Positions 1 to 8,919 of a DNA stretch of 37,597 bases are shown here, piece by piece. The notes beneath the pieces are model-generated. The model was not told the DNA's origin and made no database searches. It worked only from the letters and a program-made list of their open reading frames with translations. The first letter of the stretch is position 1. Each line of letters starts with the position of its first letter. The DNA comes from CAYWNA01 sp964459305 (GTDB taxonomy: Bacteria > Planctomycetota > Planctomycetia > Pirellulales > Pirellulaceae): NCBI GenBank assembly GCA_964459305.1, contig CAYWNA010000116.1:1-37597 (forward strand), given 5' to 3'. Position numbers and translations under genes: made by a program.

Positions 1-397
1 TCTTGTCCACACAAGCCAAAACATCAAAACACCGACCGGTGACCGGTTACCCCTGCACAGGACCGCCGGCGTGCCTGCTGTGAGCGTGCTGCTGGCAGTA
101 AACATCTTCTTCATGTGCAACCGGTTGTTGCAGCGGCACATTTGCGTCGCCCGCGTTTACGGCGGACTGGCAGCCCTGCCGATCGTGATTCGTTGGCCCG
201 TGGCCATCATCATCAATGCCTTTGCCAGCTTCCAGGCAATCCGGCAGTACGCGATCTCCCGCATTGCCGGAAAGAAGATCATTTGGGCTAAAACGACCCA
301 CGAGATCCCGGACACGTTCGAGCCTGTCTCAACGGCTATCGAATCTGTTGCAGCCTCGGCCGAACCGGCCTCAGTGCCAGCCGGAGGCCAACCATGA
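1..397 (+). CDS. NfrB-like membrane glycosyltransferase, C-terminal part (5' end outside window)
   Basis: The frame is open from the left edge to the stop at 395-397, so only about 130 C-terminal residues are visible. Two hydrophobic stretches and the segments NRLLQRH, VARVYGG, INAFASFQAIRQY and GKKIIWAKTTHEIP match, from memory, the C-terminal end of the NfrB/N4-adsorption-protein-B family of GT2 glycosyltransferases, which polymerise and export a glycan at the inner membrane. The catalytic domain and any c-di-GMP-sensing MshEN domain would lie upstream of the window. The stop overlaps the next start as ATGA, so the two genes are probably translationally coupled. The first 25 or so residues look less family-like, and I cannot exclude a frameshift near the edge. 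Confidence 0.72.
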   Translation, partial: LVHTSQNIKTPTGDRLPLHRTAGVPAVSVLLAVNIFFMCNRLLQRHICVARVYGGLAALPIVIRWPVAIIINAFASFQAIRQYAISRIAGKKIIWAKTTHEIPDTFEPVSTAIESVAASAEPASVPAGGQP

Positions 398-2169
398 AGC
401 AAGCCTGGTCGGTTCTCTTGCTCCTAGCGTGCCTGGACACCGGACTCGCGGAGGAATACAAGCACGTTCGCATCTACTACGATCGCGTGCCGGATGCCAA
501 CCCGAGCCACCACGTCGGCCGTGCGCACGCCCTGATGCTGCAGAACCTGCTCGGGCATTTCCCCAACGTTCAACAACACGTTATCCCGATCGAACGGTAT
601 CAAGCCGGCGACATGGACTGCTGTTTTGCCACCATCTATCTAGGGACCTACTACAACAACCACGTGCCGGACGCTTTCTATCAGGATTTTGCCCGGACGT
701 CGCGAAACGTTGTTTGGGCCGGCTACAACATCTGGCGGTACTCACCAGAGGAACTGAGCAGACTATGGGGCGTGAAATACTTGCATCTCAGCAAGTTGGA
801 TACCGGCAGCCGCGATGAACGCGGGCACTACGGCTTCCACAGATTCTACGAATACAAGGGCGAACAGTTCAGCAAGTTCTCGCAATGGCATCCGAACGAA
901 ACGGCGCGGTTGAACTGCGCTTTCGAAATCGCCGTGTTCGAAGTCGTCCGCGAACACCCCGACATCGAGGTCGTTTCGTGGGCGTGCCACTCCACGAGCG
1001 GCAAACGCGCGCCCTATGTACTGCGAAACAAGAACCACTGGTACATCGGCGATAGCCCTTTCTCGTTTACGACGGAAGGGGACCGGTACATGATATTCGC
1101 CGATCTCCTTTTCGACATTCTGGACGAGCCGCCGCGGCACAGTGGGAAACGCCCGGCCGTGTTCCGGATCGAGGACGTCCACGCCGAAATCCCGCTTTGG
1201 CAACTCCACACCCTCGCGGACCTCCTCGATCGCAGGCAGGTCCCGTTTGCGATGTCGGTGATACCAGTCTATTCGGACCCGCGCGGAATCAATATGGACG
1301 ACATCGGCAGGCGGTTCTCGATCATGAGCCAGAACGCCCTGTTCGTTGATTACGTCGAGTACGCGAAACAGCGTGGCGCCTCATTCATCTACCACGGCGT
1401 GACGCATCAGTCGGGCAACGCGATCAATCCGTTCAGCGGCGTCAGCGGGGACGATTTCGAGTTCTGGGACCGTGTCCGCAACAAGCCCATGCTGCATGAC
1501 GGCCCGAAAGCCGTGGTCCAGCGTCTGGAAGACGGTCTGACGATCCTGGAGGAATCGGGGATCAGGCCCATTGCCTGGCTCACGCCCCATTACCAGGCAT
1601 CGCCACTGGATTACGTGCTCTTTGGCCAACTTTTCGCCTGGAATGTTGGCAGAGTCATTTACTTCCCCGCCACCGTCCAACAGGCGCAACGACTGCCTCT
1701 CTCACTGGCGATGGACGATGGCGGCACTGCGGCCAATGGCCAACGGCTGCCGTGGTTCGAAGACCTGCAAGTTCAGTATCCCGAAGAGCTTCTGCCCAAT
1801 GGACAGTTTTTCCCCTACGAGATCTTTGGAGACGTCTACGGCCAGCGAATCATCCCGGAAAATGTCGGCAACATCCAACCGTACTTGAATGAACAGGTTC
1901 TCCGCACACACACGGTCGACGACATGATCCGCGTCCTGCGCCGTAACCGAGGGTTGCGCGATGTTTGGGCTTCATTTTTCGTACACCCATTCTACCTCGG
2001 CACCCGAGCCAATCATGGCGTCGGAAGATTTCCAGGCGACACAAAGGAGTATGAACGGCTGATCGAGGCAACCCGCGCCTGTGGGTACGAGTTCATTGAC
2101 CTGGCGGAATTCACCAGAAGACACCGGCATCTGAAAAGGCCCACACCCATTGAAGAGTACATCGAGTAA
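394..2169 (+). CDS. DUF2334 polysaccharide-deacetylase-like protein
   Basis: A protein of 591 residues with a probable signal peptide (about residues 1-20). The N-terminal 240 residues are a separate, unrecognised domain. From about residue 253 the protein resembles DUF2334, a divergent polysaccharide deacetylase (NodB-like) fold. The expected metal ligands are visible: Asp261 in FRIEDVH, and His334 and His338 in YHGVTHQ (H-x3-H). This suggests metal-dependent N- or O-deacetylation of an extracytoplasmic glycan. The start at 394 has a GGAGG Shine-Dalgarno seven bases upstream and overlaps the glycosyltransferase stop by four bases. Its position beside nfrB, wecB and two glycosidases places it in exopolysaccharide maturation. 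The substrate is inferred. Confidence 0.8.
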   Translation: MKQAWSVLLLLACLDTGLAEEYKHVRIYYDRVPDANPSHHVGRAHALMLQNLLGHFPNVQQHVIPIERYQAGDMDCCFATIYLGTYYNNHVPDAFYQDFARTSRNVVWAGYNIWRYSPEELSRLWGVKYLHLSKLDTGSRDERGHYGFHRFYEYKGEQFSKFSQWHPNETARLNCAFEIAVFEVVREHPDIEVVSWACHSTSGKRAPYVLRNKNHWYIGDSPFSFTTEGDRYMIFADLLFDILDEPPRHSGKRPAVFRIEDVHAEIPLWQLHTLADLLDRRQVPFAMSVIPVYSDPRGINMDDIGRRFSIMSQNALFVDYVEYAKQRGASFIYHGVTHQSGNAINPFSGVSGDDFEFWDRVRNKPMLHDGPKAVVQRLEDGLTILEESGIRPIAWLTPHYQASPLDYVLFGQLFAWNVGRVIYFPATVQQAQRLPLSLAMDDGGTAANGQRLPWFEDLQVQYPEELLPNGQFFPYEIFGDVYGQRIIPENVGNIQPYLNEQVLRTHTVDDMIRVLRRNRGLRDVWASFFVHPFYLGTRANHGVGRFPGDTKEYERLIEATRACGYEFIDLAEFTRRHRHLKRPTPIEEYIE

Positions 2170-2185
2170 CAACCAGGTGAGAATC

Positions 2186-4000
2186 ATGGCAAGAACGTTC
2201 GTCTGGTGGAGTCTCAGTGTTGGCTTCCTTCTCCCGTCACTCGCGTGTGCCGAGGAGGCGCCGTCGGCAAAGCAGATCCTCGATCGCGCGAGGGAAAGCC
2301 GAGTCGAACTGCTCAAGGCGTTAGGCGACATGGAGCGATTTTCCCCGGTCGCCGAGCGGAAGGAGGAGGTCTACCCGTACGTGTTGATTCTCGATGAATT
2401 GGACGATATCGGGCGAGGCTACGATGTGGAGTCACTGGGAATGAATCCCGTCCGAAAAACAGGGGCGCTGATCACGCGTCACGCGGCCAAGTGGATCCAC
2501 TTCACGAACGATGACTGGGAACTGCTTTCCGCTTTCTACGAATGGGCCGAGGATCGCACGCGGTTCAGCGCGGTCGGTCAGCAGACCATTTTCATTTGGC
2601 GGGCCGAGAACGTGCGGGAGTTGTTCGAGTGGAACCAGCGCACGGTCCGAATCATGGAACTGGTCGGCCAAGTGGATTCCGTCTCGCCGTATGTGCTCAG
2701 AGGTTTCGAATCCTTGCACGCGGATCTGGCGAAGAAGATCCTAGCGATGCGAGACCAGCTTTCCGAGGAGCAGTTCGTTAAACTTGCCACCAGTGCCGCG
2801 GCGAGGCCCGTCGTCCACGAAATCGCAGACCATCTCCACAATGCGGTGATCGAGACCACCGACGTGGCGACGCTCCGCCAGTTGCTGCGCTGGACAATGT
2901 CATTTGGTGCTTCGATTCGAGATCGCGGCCTTGTTCTGCCCTCGTACATGGAAAAACTGCCGGGGCAGACATGCTTGGAGGCCGTCACAAAGCTCGCCCA
3001 CCAAGGCCGCCCGGCAGATGTTGAGATCGCGGATGAACTCGTCGACTCGCTCGCCGGTGCTCAACTGATCGAATTCACCTCCATGCTTTCCCAATTGGTG
3101 GAAAGCGGCTTTCACAACGATTCAGCTGAATTTCTTGCGGCGTTGGGCAAGCAACTGGCCCGGCGGACCCGGGAGTTGGGCATCAATCGGAACCGTGCCC
3201 AACTGCAACGAGTCGTAGGACGCCTCGCACTGGCGGATGCCATCAACAAGTATCCCGTGGCGGGCTTGTACCGTTGGGAGTCCATTTCTTTCAGCGTCTT
3301 CGAGATGAGTGATAGGAGTTTGTGCGTGGCGATCACGCTCGATCCCTCGGACGATCCGCTGAGTGCTGTCGAAACCGCCCTGTGCCGCGTTCTCTACGAC
3401 TTGGAGACAGATGAGTTTGTGGCCTACAAATACGTCGTACGCAATCCTTACGACGAGTTGCCGAGAAGCGCCAACGCCGAGATGCGTTTCACGCTGCAAG
3501 AGAAGGCCGGCGCCTTTTGGATTCAGGGCAAGCTCGCGATGGGGACAGGAACGTACCCAATCGCGGCGAGGCGAATTAAGGATTTCGGTTTGCCGGTTTC
3601 CAATGAGCCGCCCGTTGCCGATTACACCGGTGTCTACACGGGAACGATGGATAGGCAGTCTTTCCGGCTCACGATCAGTAGAACCAACGACATGGTCATT
3701 GCGTGGGCAATCTACAGACAGGAACGAGTCCGGATCGACTTTCCCTACGTTCACTTCGATCGGAACAAGAACGCCGTCCATCTAACGACCGTCGACCTCA
3801 TTCCCTCCAACGTGAAACACCTCCGCGGAATGATTGACTCGCGGGGCAATTTCAAAGGCCTCTACATTATCGGCGGGACGGGGCAGACTTTCGACGTGCA
3901 ACTCCAAAAAGAGAAGGGAAGAAAACATGTTCAAGACGTACCTATGGCATCAATCCGCAATCCTGGCGATGCTGTGCGTCGCTCCAGCGACCGCGGCTGA
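2186..4000 (+). CDS. Exported protein of unknown family in the exopolysaccharide operon
   Basis: A protein of 604 residues. The ATG at 2186 is preferred over the one at 2150 because it has AGGTGA upstream, leaves a 16-bp gap after the deacetylase gene and starts a good signal peptide ending near ACAEE. I do not recognise the family. Roughly residues 20-380 look helical, with short repeat-like amphipathic segments. From about residue 390 the chain is beta-rich, including a DYTGVYTGTMD segment and a closing GLYIIGGTGQTFDVQL strand pair that resembles a small barrel or lipocalin-like domain. It may be a periplasmic or outer-layer helper for glycan export, occupying the place NfrA has in E. coli, but no similarity to NfrA is visible. 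Its 3' end overlaps the next gene by 74 bp. Confidence 0.75.
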   Translation: MARTFVWWSLSVGFLLPSLACAEEAPSAKQILDRARESRVELLKALGDMERFSPVAERKEEVYPYVLILDELDDIGRGYDVESLGMNPVRKTGALITRHAAKWIHFTNDDWELLSAFYEWAEDRTRFSAVGQQTIFIWRAENVRELFEWNQRTVRIMELVGQVDSVSPYVLRGFESLHADLAKKILAMRDQLSEEQFVKLATSAAARPVVHEIADHLHNAVIETTDVATLRQLLRWTMSFGASIRDRGLVLPSYMEKLPGQTCLEAVTKLAHQGRPADVEIADELVDSLAGAQLIEFTSMLSQLVESGFHNDSAEFLAALGKQLARRTRELGINRNRAQLQRVVGRLALADAINKYPVAGLYRWESISFSVFEMSDRSLCVAITLDPSDDPLSAVETALCRVLYDLETDEFVAYKYVVRNPYDELPRSANAEMRFTLQEKAGAFWIQGKLAMGTGTYPIAARRIKDFGLPVSNEPPVADYTGVYTGTMDRQSFRLTISRTNDMVIAWAIYRQERVRIDFPYVHFDRNKNAVHLTTVDLIPSNVKHLRGMIDSRGNFKGLYIIGGTGQTFDVQLQKEKGRKHVQDVPMASIRNPGDAVRRSSDRG

Positions 4001-5210
4001 TTACAATGTCAAAGGTTTTAGCCTTACCGAACTGGGCGAATTCATCTACGACGCCAACCCGACCGGCGTTGAAAAGACAGAGGCTCAAAAGCGCGTCGAT
4101 CAGCTATACGCTTTGGGTGTGCGGCACATTAATCTCCATCCGCGGGCCGCGATGCGAGACCCTCGCGGCTTCGAGGTGATTCCCGTCACACCGCTCGCCG
4201 AAAAGCGGGAGGAAGTATATCGCTACAGGCGGCTGATGACGTACATCCACAGCAAGGGCATGACCGTAGGCATCCGGCCGATCTTCTTCGTCACCGACGC
4301 GAACGGTAAGACCCCCGTTGTCGAGGTCCAACCCGACGGCACACGGAAAACTTGGTGGCACGGCAATATCCAGCCCAGCGATCCAAATCGTTGGTTCGAT
4401 TTCTTCCGGACTTATCTGGAACGTTACCTGCTCGTGGCCAAGGCGGGTAAAGCCGACGAATTCACCATCGGCGCAGAACTCTACTCGATGACCGTGGGCA
4501 TCGAAGACCAGTGGAAGAAACATCCGCATGGCTTCCCGGGCGAGTGGCTGAAAATACTGAAACTGACTCGAAGGTCGCTGCCCAAAGCCCGCATCATGTA
4601 CGACATCAATTTCACGGACGCCAGCTTCGAGGCGGACGGCATCGTGGAAGTTGGGGGCGAACTGGCTCGCTGGAAATACCGCCTAGCCGATCTGAAGGAC
4701 GAGAACGACGAGCATTGGCGCCTCTTGAAAGAGCTCTGGGACGGCCTCGACGCTGTCGGCATCGACATGTATCGGTCCCTGGCCACCGACAGCCAGGCAA
4801 TGCCGGATGACCACGATCAATTGGTGGCCATGCTCAAACGCACGTCCGACCGTTACGCGGGCCAGATGGATAACATTCTGTTTGAGATCGAATTGGCGTT
4901 GGATGCGGACCGGCCGAAACCGGTCATTCTCAAGGAAGTAGGGTTTCGTAGCGCGGAGAAGGCGTTCGTGCGCCCCTTTGAGTACGCCTCCGGCAGCGAT
5001 GGAATGCCCGTGAACATCGATCATCAGGCGGCCGCCTATCAGGCTGTCCTTGAGTCCTTTTACGGCGCCGGGTTCGCCTGGTTCGGGGGCATCATTTTTT
5101 GGGATGCATCGGTCTCGCCAGATCTTCACGGTCCCGGAGATTATGGTTTCAGTCCCATCGGTAAGAAGAAAAGCGAAGATGTCATTTCGCGGTCTTTCAA
5201 GGGGGCGTAG
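3927..5210 (+). CDS. GH113-like TIM-barrel glycosidase, exported
   Basis: A protein of 427 residues from the ATG at 3927. That start follows a purine-rich GAGAAGGGAAG ribosome binding site and opens a clear signal peptide cleaved near PATAA-DYN. An upstream in-frame ATG at 3834 lies deep inside the previous gene and has no signal peptide. The rest looks like a clan-A (beta/alpha)8 barrel of the GH113 type. IGAEL (Glu184) sits at the strand-4 acid/base position and ILKEVG (Glu337) at the strand-7 nucleophile position. Known GH113 enzymes are beta-mannanases. Here the enzyme probably trims or releases the glycan made by this operon. The paralogue at 6530 shares the layout. Confidence 0.75.
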   Translation: MFKTYLWHQSAILAMLCVAPATAADYNVKGFSLTELGEFIYDANPTGVEKTEAQKRVDQLYALGVRHINLHPRAAMRDPRGFEVIPVTPLAEKREEVYRYRRLMTYIHSKGMTVGIRPIFFVTDANGKTPVVEVQPDGTRKTWWHGNIQPSDPNRWFDFFRTYLERYLLVAKAGKADEFTIGAELYSMTVGIEDQWKKHPHGFPGEWLKILKLTRRSLPKARIMYDINFTDASFEADGIVEVGGELARWKYRLADLKDENDEHWRLLKELWDGLDAVGIDMYRSLATDSQAMPDDHDQLVAMLKRTSDRYAGQMDNILFEIELALDADRPKPVILKEVGFRSAEKAFVRPFEYASGSDGMPVNIDHQAAAYQAVLESFYGAGFAWFGGIIFWDASVSPDLHGPGDYGFSPIGKKKSEDVISRSFKGA

Positions 5211-5287
5211 CTGATGCCGAGTAGATCGGCGAAGGACCAACGCCGCAGCCTCGTCAACCTGAATGCTACCAATCGAACTCGAGCGCG

Positions 5288-6526
5288 ATGAGTAAACTCC
5301 GCCCCATATTGATCTTTGGCACTCGCCCGGAAGCCATCAAGATGGCCCCGGTCGTCGCCGCCTGCCGCGCCCGATCCGAGGAAGTCGAACCGATTGTGTG
5401 TTCGACGGGGCAGCACCGGGAAATGCTCGATCAGGTGACCGACTACTTCGGCATCATCCCGGACATCCACCTGCGGCTGATGCGGTCCAATCAGACACTC
5501 GCCGGGCTGACGGCCCGTTGCGTCGAAGCGATCGACGACGTGCTCGATCGTTTGCGGCCGCACTGCGTCGTGGCCCAGGGCGATACCACCACTGTATTGG
5601 CGGTCGCGCTGGCGACTTTCTATCGACGTGTGCCTTTCGTGCACGTGGAGGCTGGGTTGCGCACGGGCAGACTCGACGCGCCCTGGCCCGAGGAATTCAA
5701 CCGGCGGATCGCGGGCCTCGCAGCGGCTCTCCACTGCGCCCCGACGCAGCGTGCCGCCAACGCGTTGCTGGCCGAAGGAGTGCCCCGTGAGTCCGTGCGT
5801 GTAACGGGCAACACTGTGATCGACGCGTTGTTGGCGACGGTTCAGCGAGAGAGGGCGAACGGGATACACTGGCAAAGCAAGTACGCAATGCTGGGCGACG
5901 CCCCCATGGTGCTGATCACTGGCCATCGCCGCGAGAACTTCGGCATGGGTTTCGAGGACATCTGCAGGGCCATCCGCCTAGTGGCGGAACGGTTCGCGAA
6001 TTGCCGGTTCGTCTACCCTGTGCACCTGAATCCCAACGTCCAGGGGCCGGTCCACCGCTTGCTCGGTGGCCAGCCGAATGTCCATCTGGTTGAGCCGTCA
6101 GCCTATTCGGAATTCGTCTGGCTGATGGACCGCTCGCGTCTGATCCTGACCGATTCGGGCGGCGTGCAGGAGGAGGCCCCGTCGCTGAAAAAGCCGGTCC
6201 TGGTCATGCGTGAGACGACCGAACGGCCCGAGGCGGTCGACGCGGGCGCGGCCCGTCTGGTGGGCACATCGGTTGACGCCATCGTGGAAGGCGTCGGTCG
6301 GCTGCTGACCGATCCCGCCGCCTATGCCGCCTGCCAAATCGCCGAAAACCCCTACGGAGACGGTCGAGCCGCGGAACGAATCGTCAAGTTGATGCTGACC
6401 CGCGGCTGGCACGTACCCGACTGGAGCGAGCCTATGAAAGAGCCGCTGGAGTCCACGCGTCAGCATGCCTTGGCAACGCCGCGCCACATCGCCAAGCAGA
6501 CAACCGTCCCGATTGCGGAGGTGTGA
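5288..6526 (+). CDS. wecB: UDP-N-acetylglucosamine 2-epimerase (non-hydrolysing)
   Basis: A protein of 412 residues, about 30 longer than typical WecB because of a C-terminal tail after the family core. It interconverts UDP-GlcNAc and UDP-ManNAc in the cytoplasm, supplying ManNAc for surface polysaccharides. Family motifs appear in order: FGTRPEAIKMAPV at the N-terminus, STGQHREML, AQGDTTT, HVEAGLRTG, WPEEFNRR, VTGNTVIDAL, TGHRRENFG, YPVHLNPNVQ and LTDSGGVQEEAPSLKKPV. The start at 5288 has only a weak ribosome binding site. A 77-bp gap separates it from the upstream glycosidase, with no terminator seen. Together with the NfrB-like transferase it matches the enzyme pair needed for the E. coli N4 receptor glycan. 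Confidence 0.95.
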   Translation: MSKLRPILIFGTRPEAIKMAPVVAACRARSEEVEPIVCSTGQHREMLDQVTDYFGIIPDIHLRLMRSNQTLAGLTARCVEAIDDVLDRLRPHCVVAQGDTTTVLAVALATFYRRVPFVHVEAGLRTGRLDAPWPEEFNRRIAGLAAALHCAPTQRAANALLAEGVPRESVRVTGNTVIDALLATVQRERANGIHWQSKYAMLGDAPMVLITGHRRENFGMGFEDICRAIRLVAERFANCRFVYPVHLNPNVQGPVHRLLGGQPNVHLVEPSAYSEFVWLMDRSRLILTDSGGVQEEAPSLKKPVLVMRETTERPEAVDAGAARLVGTSVDAIVEGVGRLLTDPAAYAACQIAENPYGDGRAAERIVKLMLTRGWHVPDWSEPMKEPLESTRQHALATPRHIAKQTTVPIAEV

Positions 6527-6529
6527 AGG

Positions 6530-7609
6530 ATGATCAAGGGTCTGATTCAATTGTTCCTCGTCGGCAGTCTACTATGCGCTGGCAGGGCGATTGCCCAGTC
6601 GGCGGACAGTAAGATCGCAGAAGGGCCGAGATTGGGCTTTGTGCTGGTGGCCTGGGACGACGAATTCAATGCGAACCCCCGCGCCTGGGAGAACGGCGTC
6701 CAACAGGTATTTGACGCGGGAATTCGTGATATCACGTTGGTCACCTATCGCCTTGTCGATCCAGGGACGGGCAAAATCTCCGCGCGGAGCGTCTACGGTC
6801 TGGAGCCCCCGCCGTCGGATGCCGTCGTTCAGGCGGTCCTCCGGAAAGGAAGACAATTGGGGATGCGGGTCAGCCTGAATCCTCTCTTGGAGGTCGACCA
6901 TCCCGACGGTCTCGGCAGTCAATGGCGCGGAGACCTCCGTTTCGTCGCAGCTCGGCTGGGTGATTTCTTCGCAAACTACCGTAGCTACATTCAGAGAATG
7001 GCCCAACTGGTCGAGGAGGGAGATGGCCACCGCCTATACATTGGCTCCGAGTTGAAGTCACTCGTGCGCAACCGTGCGGCGCGGGGTTATTGGAGCGATC
7101 TCATTCGAGATGTTCGGCAGTCACTGCCGACGCGAGTGAAGATGTCGTACGCTGCGAATTTTGACAACGCGGGCAAGGTGCCGTTTTGGCGCGAGCTGGA
7201 CGAGATCGGCATCGACGCCTACTATTCGCTGGCGGCCCGTTCTGCTGCAAAAGGGCGGGCAAACCCACAAGTCAGCGCAATCAGAGAGGCATGGCGGCCG
7301 CCGTTCGAGAAGCTTCGAAAGTTGAGCAAAACGCACGAAAAGCCCGTGGTGTTCACCGAATGGGGTGTCGTTCCATTCGACCTCACGACAGTTCACCCGT
7401 GGGACTGGGAGCCTACGCGAGCAAAGGATCCACAGGAACAATTCAATGCGTACCAGGCGACGCTTGAAGCCAGCCGGTCGGAAGGAGAATGGCTTGCAGA
7501 AATCACGTTTTGGCATTGGGCCATGCCAGGCAACGAAGGCAGCCATTACCGAATCGCGGCCCACTCCAAAATCGCGCAACTGATTAAGCGATGCGCAGGG
7601 CGTCCATGA
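6530..7609 (+). CDS. GH113-like glycosidase, exported (paralogue)
   Basis: A protein of 359 residues beginning three bases after the wecB stop, with GGAGGTG overlapping the end of wecB. The signal peptide ends near GRAIAQS. It has the same barrel layout as the 427-residue glycosidase two genes upstream: YIGSEL (Glu174) as the likely acid/base and VFTEWGV (Glu277) as the likely nucleophile, with EIGIDAYYSL at strand 6. It is shorter, mainly between strands 6 and 7. The substrate is probably the operon's own glycan, with beta-mannan-type hydrolysis the nearest known activity. It is the last gene of the operon. The next 490 bp hold only a decayed gene on the other strand. Confidence 0.75.
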   Translation: MIKGLIQLFLVGSLLCAGRAIAQSADSKIAEGPRLGFVLVAWDDEFNANPRAWENGVQQVFDAGIRDITLVTYRLVDPGTGKISARSVYGLEPPPSDAVVQAVLRKGRQLGMRVSLNPLLEVDHPDGLGSQWRGDLRFVAARLGDFFANYRSYIQRMAQLVEEGDGHRLYIGSELKSLVRNRAARGYWSDLIRDVRQSLPTRVKMSYAANFDNAGKVPFWRELDEIGIDAYYSLAARSAAKGRANPQVSAIREAWRPPFEKLRKLSKTHEKPVVFTEWGVVPFDLTTVHPWDWEPTRAKDPQEQFNAYQATLEASRSEGEWLAEITFWHWAMPGNEGSHYRIAAHSKIAQLIKRCAGRP

Positions 7610-7734
7610 GGCGATAGCAGAAGTCTCCCGCATCACACGCCAGCCGAAACGACCATGCCCGGTTGACGACCGTTGCTGACGTCCCGCGTTTCCAGCGCAC
7701 ACCGGAAGCGTATGTGACGTTGCCTGGAGAGTTC

Positions 7735-8077
7735 CACCAAGGGACGCCCAGACCGTTGCGGTCAGCCGATACTTGATGAGCAGGTGCCAGATGAAATTCG
7801 ACCGCTTGTAGAGAATTGCCATCGTCAGATAGGGCAGCACCGAGCGAGCATCTCTGAGGCGACGTCGCCAGATGGAACGGTGTGAAAAGAGTCGGCGATA
7901 GCACCATCGATAGCCCGCACTCAGTTGCCCAGGAGTCAGGTTTTGCGGGCGGAACACCACGTGTGCCGTGTCGTAGTAGCGCCAATCCTCGTGGAGCAGA
8001 CGCCCCTCCGCCTTCAATTGTCTGAACAGCGGTGTGCCCGGTTAGGGCGTCAGAATGTGAAAGGTGGGACGACGGTG
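7735..8077 (-). pseudogene. Remnant of a B12-binding radical SAM protein (C-terminal part)
   Basis: Read on the minus strand, the sequence gives TFHILTP-stop-PGTPLFRQLKAEGRLLH, then HEDWRYYDTAHVVFRP, CYRRLFSHRSIW and YKRSNFIWHLLIKYRLTATV. This is the recognisable C-terminal end of the B12-binding radical SAM family, in which the first motif normally reads LTPYPGTP. The tyrosine codon is TAA here (8042-8044). A further stop (8087-8089) and loss of similarity lie upstream, and the cobalamin-binding and CxxxCxxC parts are absent from the window. After about 7735 the frame continues without family resemblance. This is a relic, not a working gene. It fills most of the 494-bp gap between 7609 and 8104. 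Confidence 0.7.
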
Positions 8078-8103
8078 ATAGGTTGGCTATTGAGGACCGC
8101 CTC

Positions 8104-8919
8104 CTATGGCTGAGTGTCGAGTGTGGCAGTGCGGATTTCATGTTTCAGCCGATACGGTCTTCCTGATTCGTAAAGGTCGAGCTTTAGCCGAATTCCCTTT
8201 TCGTCATCGCGAGCTCTGGACAGCGCAATCCTCTGCCATTCGGCAGCTTGCTCGAAATCACCAGTTTCGGCGCAGGCGGCGGCGAGAGCCTCAATGGAAA
8301 AACTGCATCTAAACACAGTCAATTCACACGCTTTAGTGGCATGTTCGATGGCCTTGTTTCCGTTTCGATACTCTTCATCGGGACAGCTTGCCCGAAGCCA
8401 TCCGATGTGGCTTCGGGCGCGTGCATACTTCGGATCGATCTGAATTGCCTCGTGGAAATCGGCAACGGCTTTGTCGTAATCGCCCTTAAGTGTCCAGGTT
8501 AGACCACGATTCACATAGGCAGTCTTCAATCTTGGATCAAGCCGAATCGCCTCATCGAAATCGGCAACGGCTTTGTCATACTCGCCTCTAGTTCCCCAAA
8601 TCACCCCTCGGGAATCATGATCATCAGGGCGTGGATTTGTCGAAATTGCCTTCGTGAAATGGTCCAGGGCTTGATCGATCGTCATTACGTCGCTCTTCCG
8701 AATATAGCCCCTGATTCCTTCCCGGCGAACAAGCAACCAGCCCTCGACCGCCTCTTCGACGAATAGCAGATTCCCTTTGGCGACGGTTCCCACAACCGTT
8801 CTGCCACTATTCAATTCGGCCTCATTTTCGGCAGTCACAACCACTTTGTCGCCAATCTGTTGGGCGAAGCCGGTTAGAGCCGCCATGCACACAACAGCCA
8901 AAGTGAACGCCTGTCTCAT
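8104..8919 (-). CDS. Exported SH3-TPR repeat protein
   Basis: A protein of 271 residues. The ATG at 8919 is chosen because AAAGGAG lies just upstream and a signal peptide (MRQAFTLAVV..., cleaved near TGFAQ) follows. The longer frame from 8979 has neither. Residues 20-75 look like a bacterial SH3-type domain (GTVAKGNLLFVEEAVEGWLL). Next come TPR units of the EYDKAVADFDEAIRLDP type and a conserved tail with GNKAIEHATKACEL. It probably scaffolds proteins in the periplasm or cell envelope. It is a paralogue of the plus-strand gene at 11978, which has more TPRs. It lies 75 bp after the 212-residue gene, probably in one transcript. Confidence 0.8.
   Translation of the reverse strand: MRQAFTLAVVCMAALTGFAQQIGDKVVVTAENEAELNSGRTVVGTVAKGNLLFVEEAVEGWLLVRREGIRGYIRKSDVMTIDQALDHFTKAISTNPRPDDHDSRGVIWGTRGEYDKAVADFDEAIRLDPRLKTAYVNRGLTWTLKGDYDKAVADFHEAIQIDPKYARARSHIGWLRASCPDEEYRNGNKAIEHATKACELTVFRCSFSIEALAAACAETGDFEQAAEWQRIALSRARDDEKGIRLKLDLYESGRPYRLKHEIRTATLDTQP

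Noticed and set aside
5141..5926. Minus-strand frame of 261 codons opposite wecB
   Set aside because: The plus strand encodes an unmistakable epimerase here.
7121..7734. Continuation of the radical SAM frame opposite the second glycosidase gene
   Set aside because: No family similarity after about 7735; the open frame is chance antisense of a real gene.
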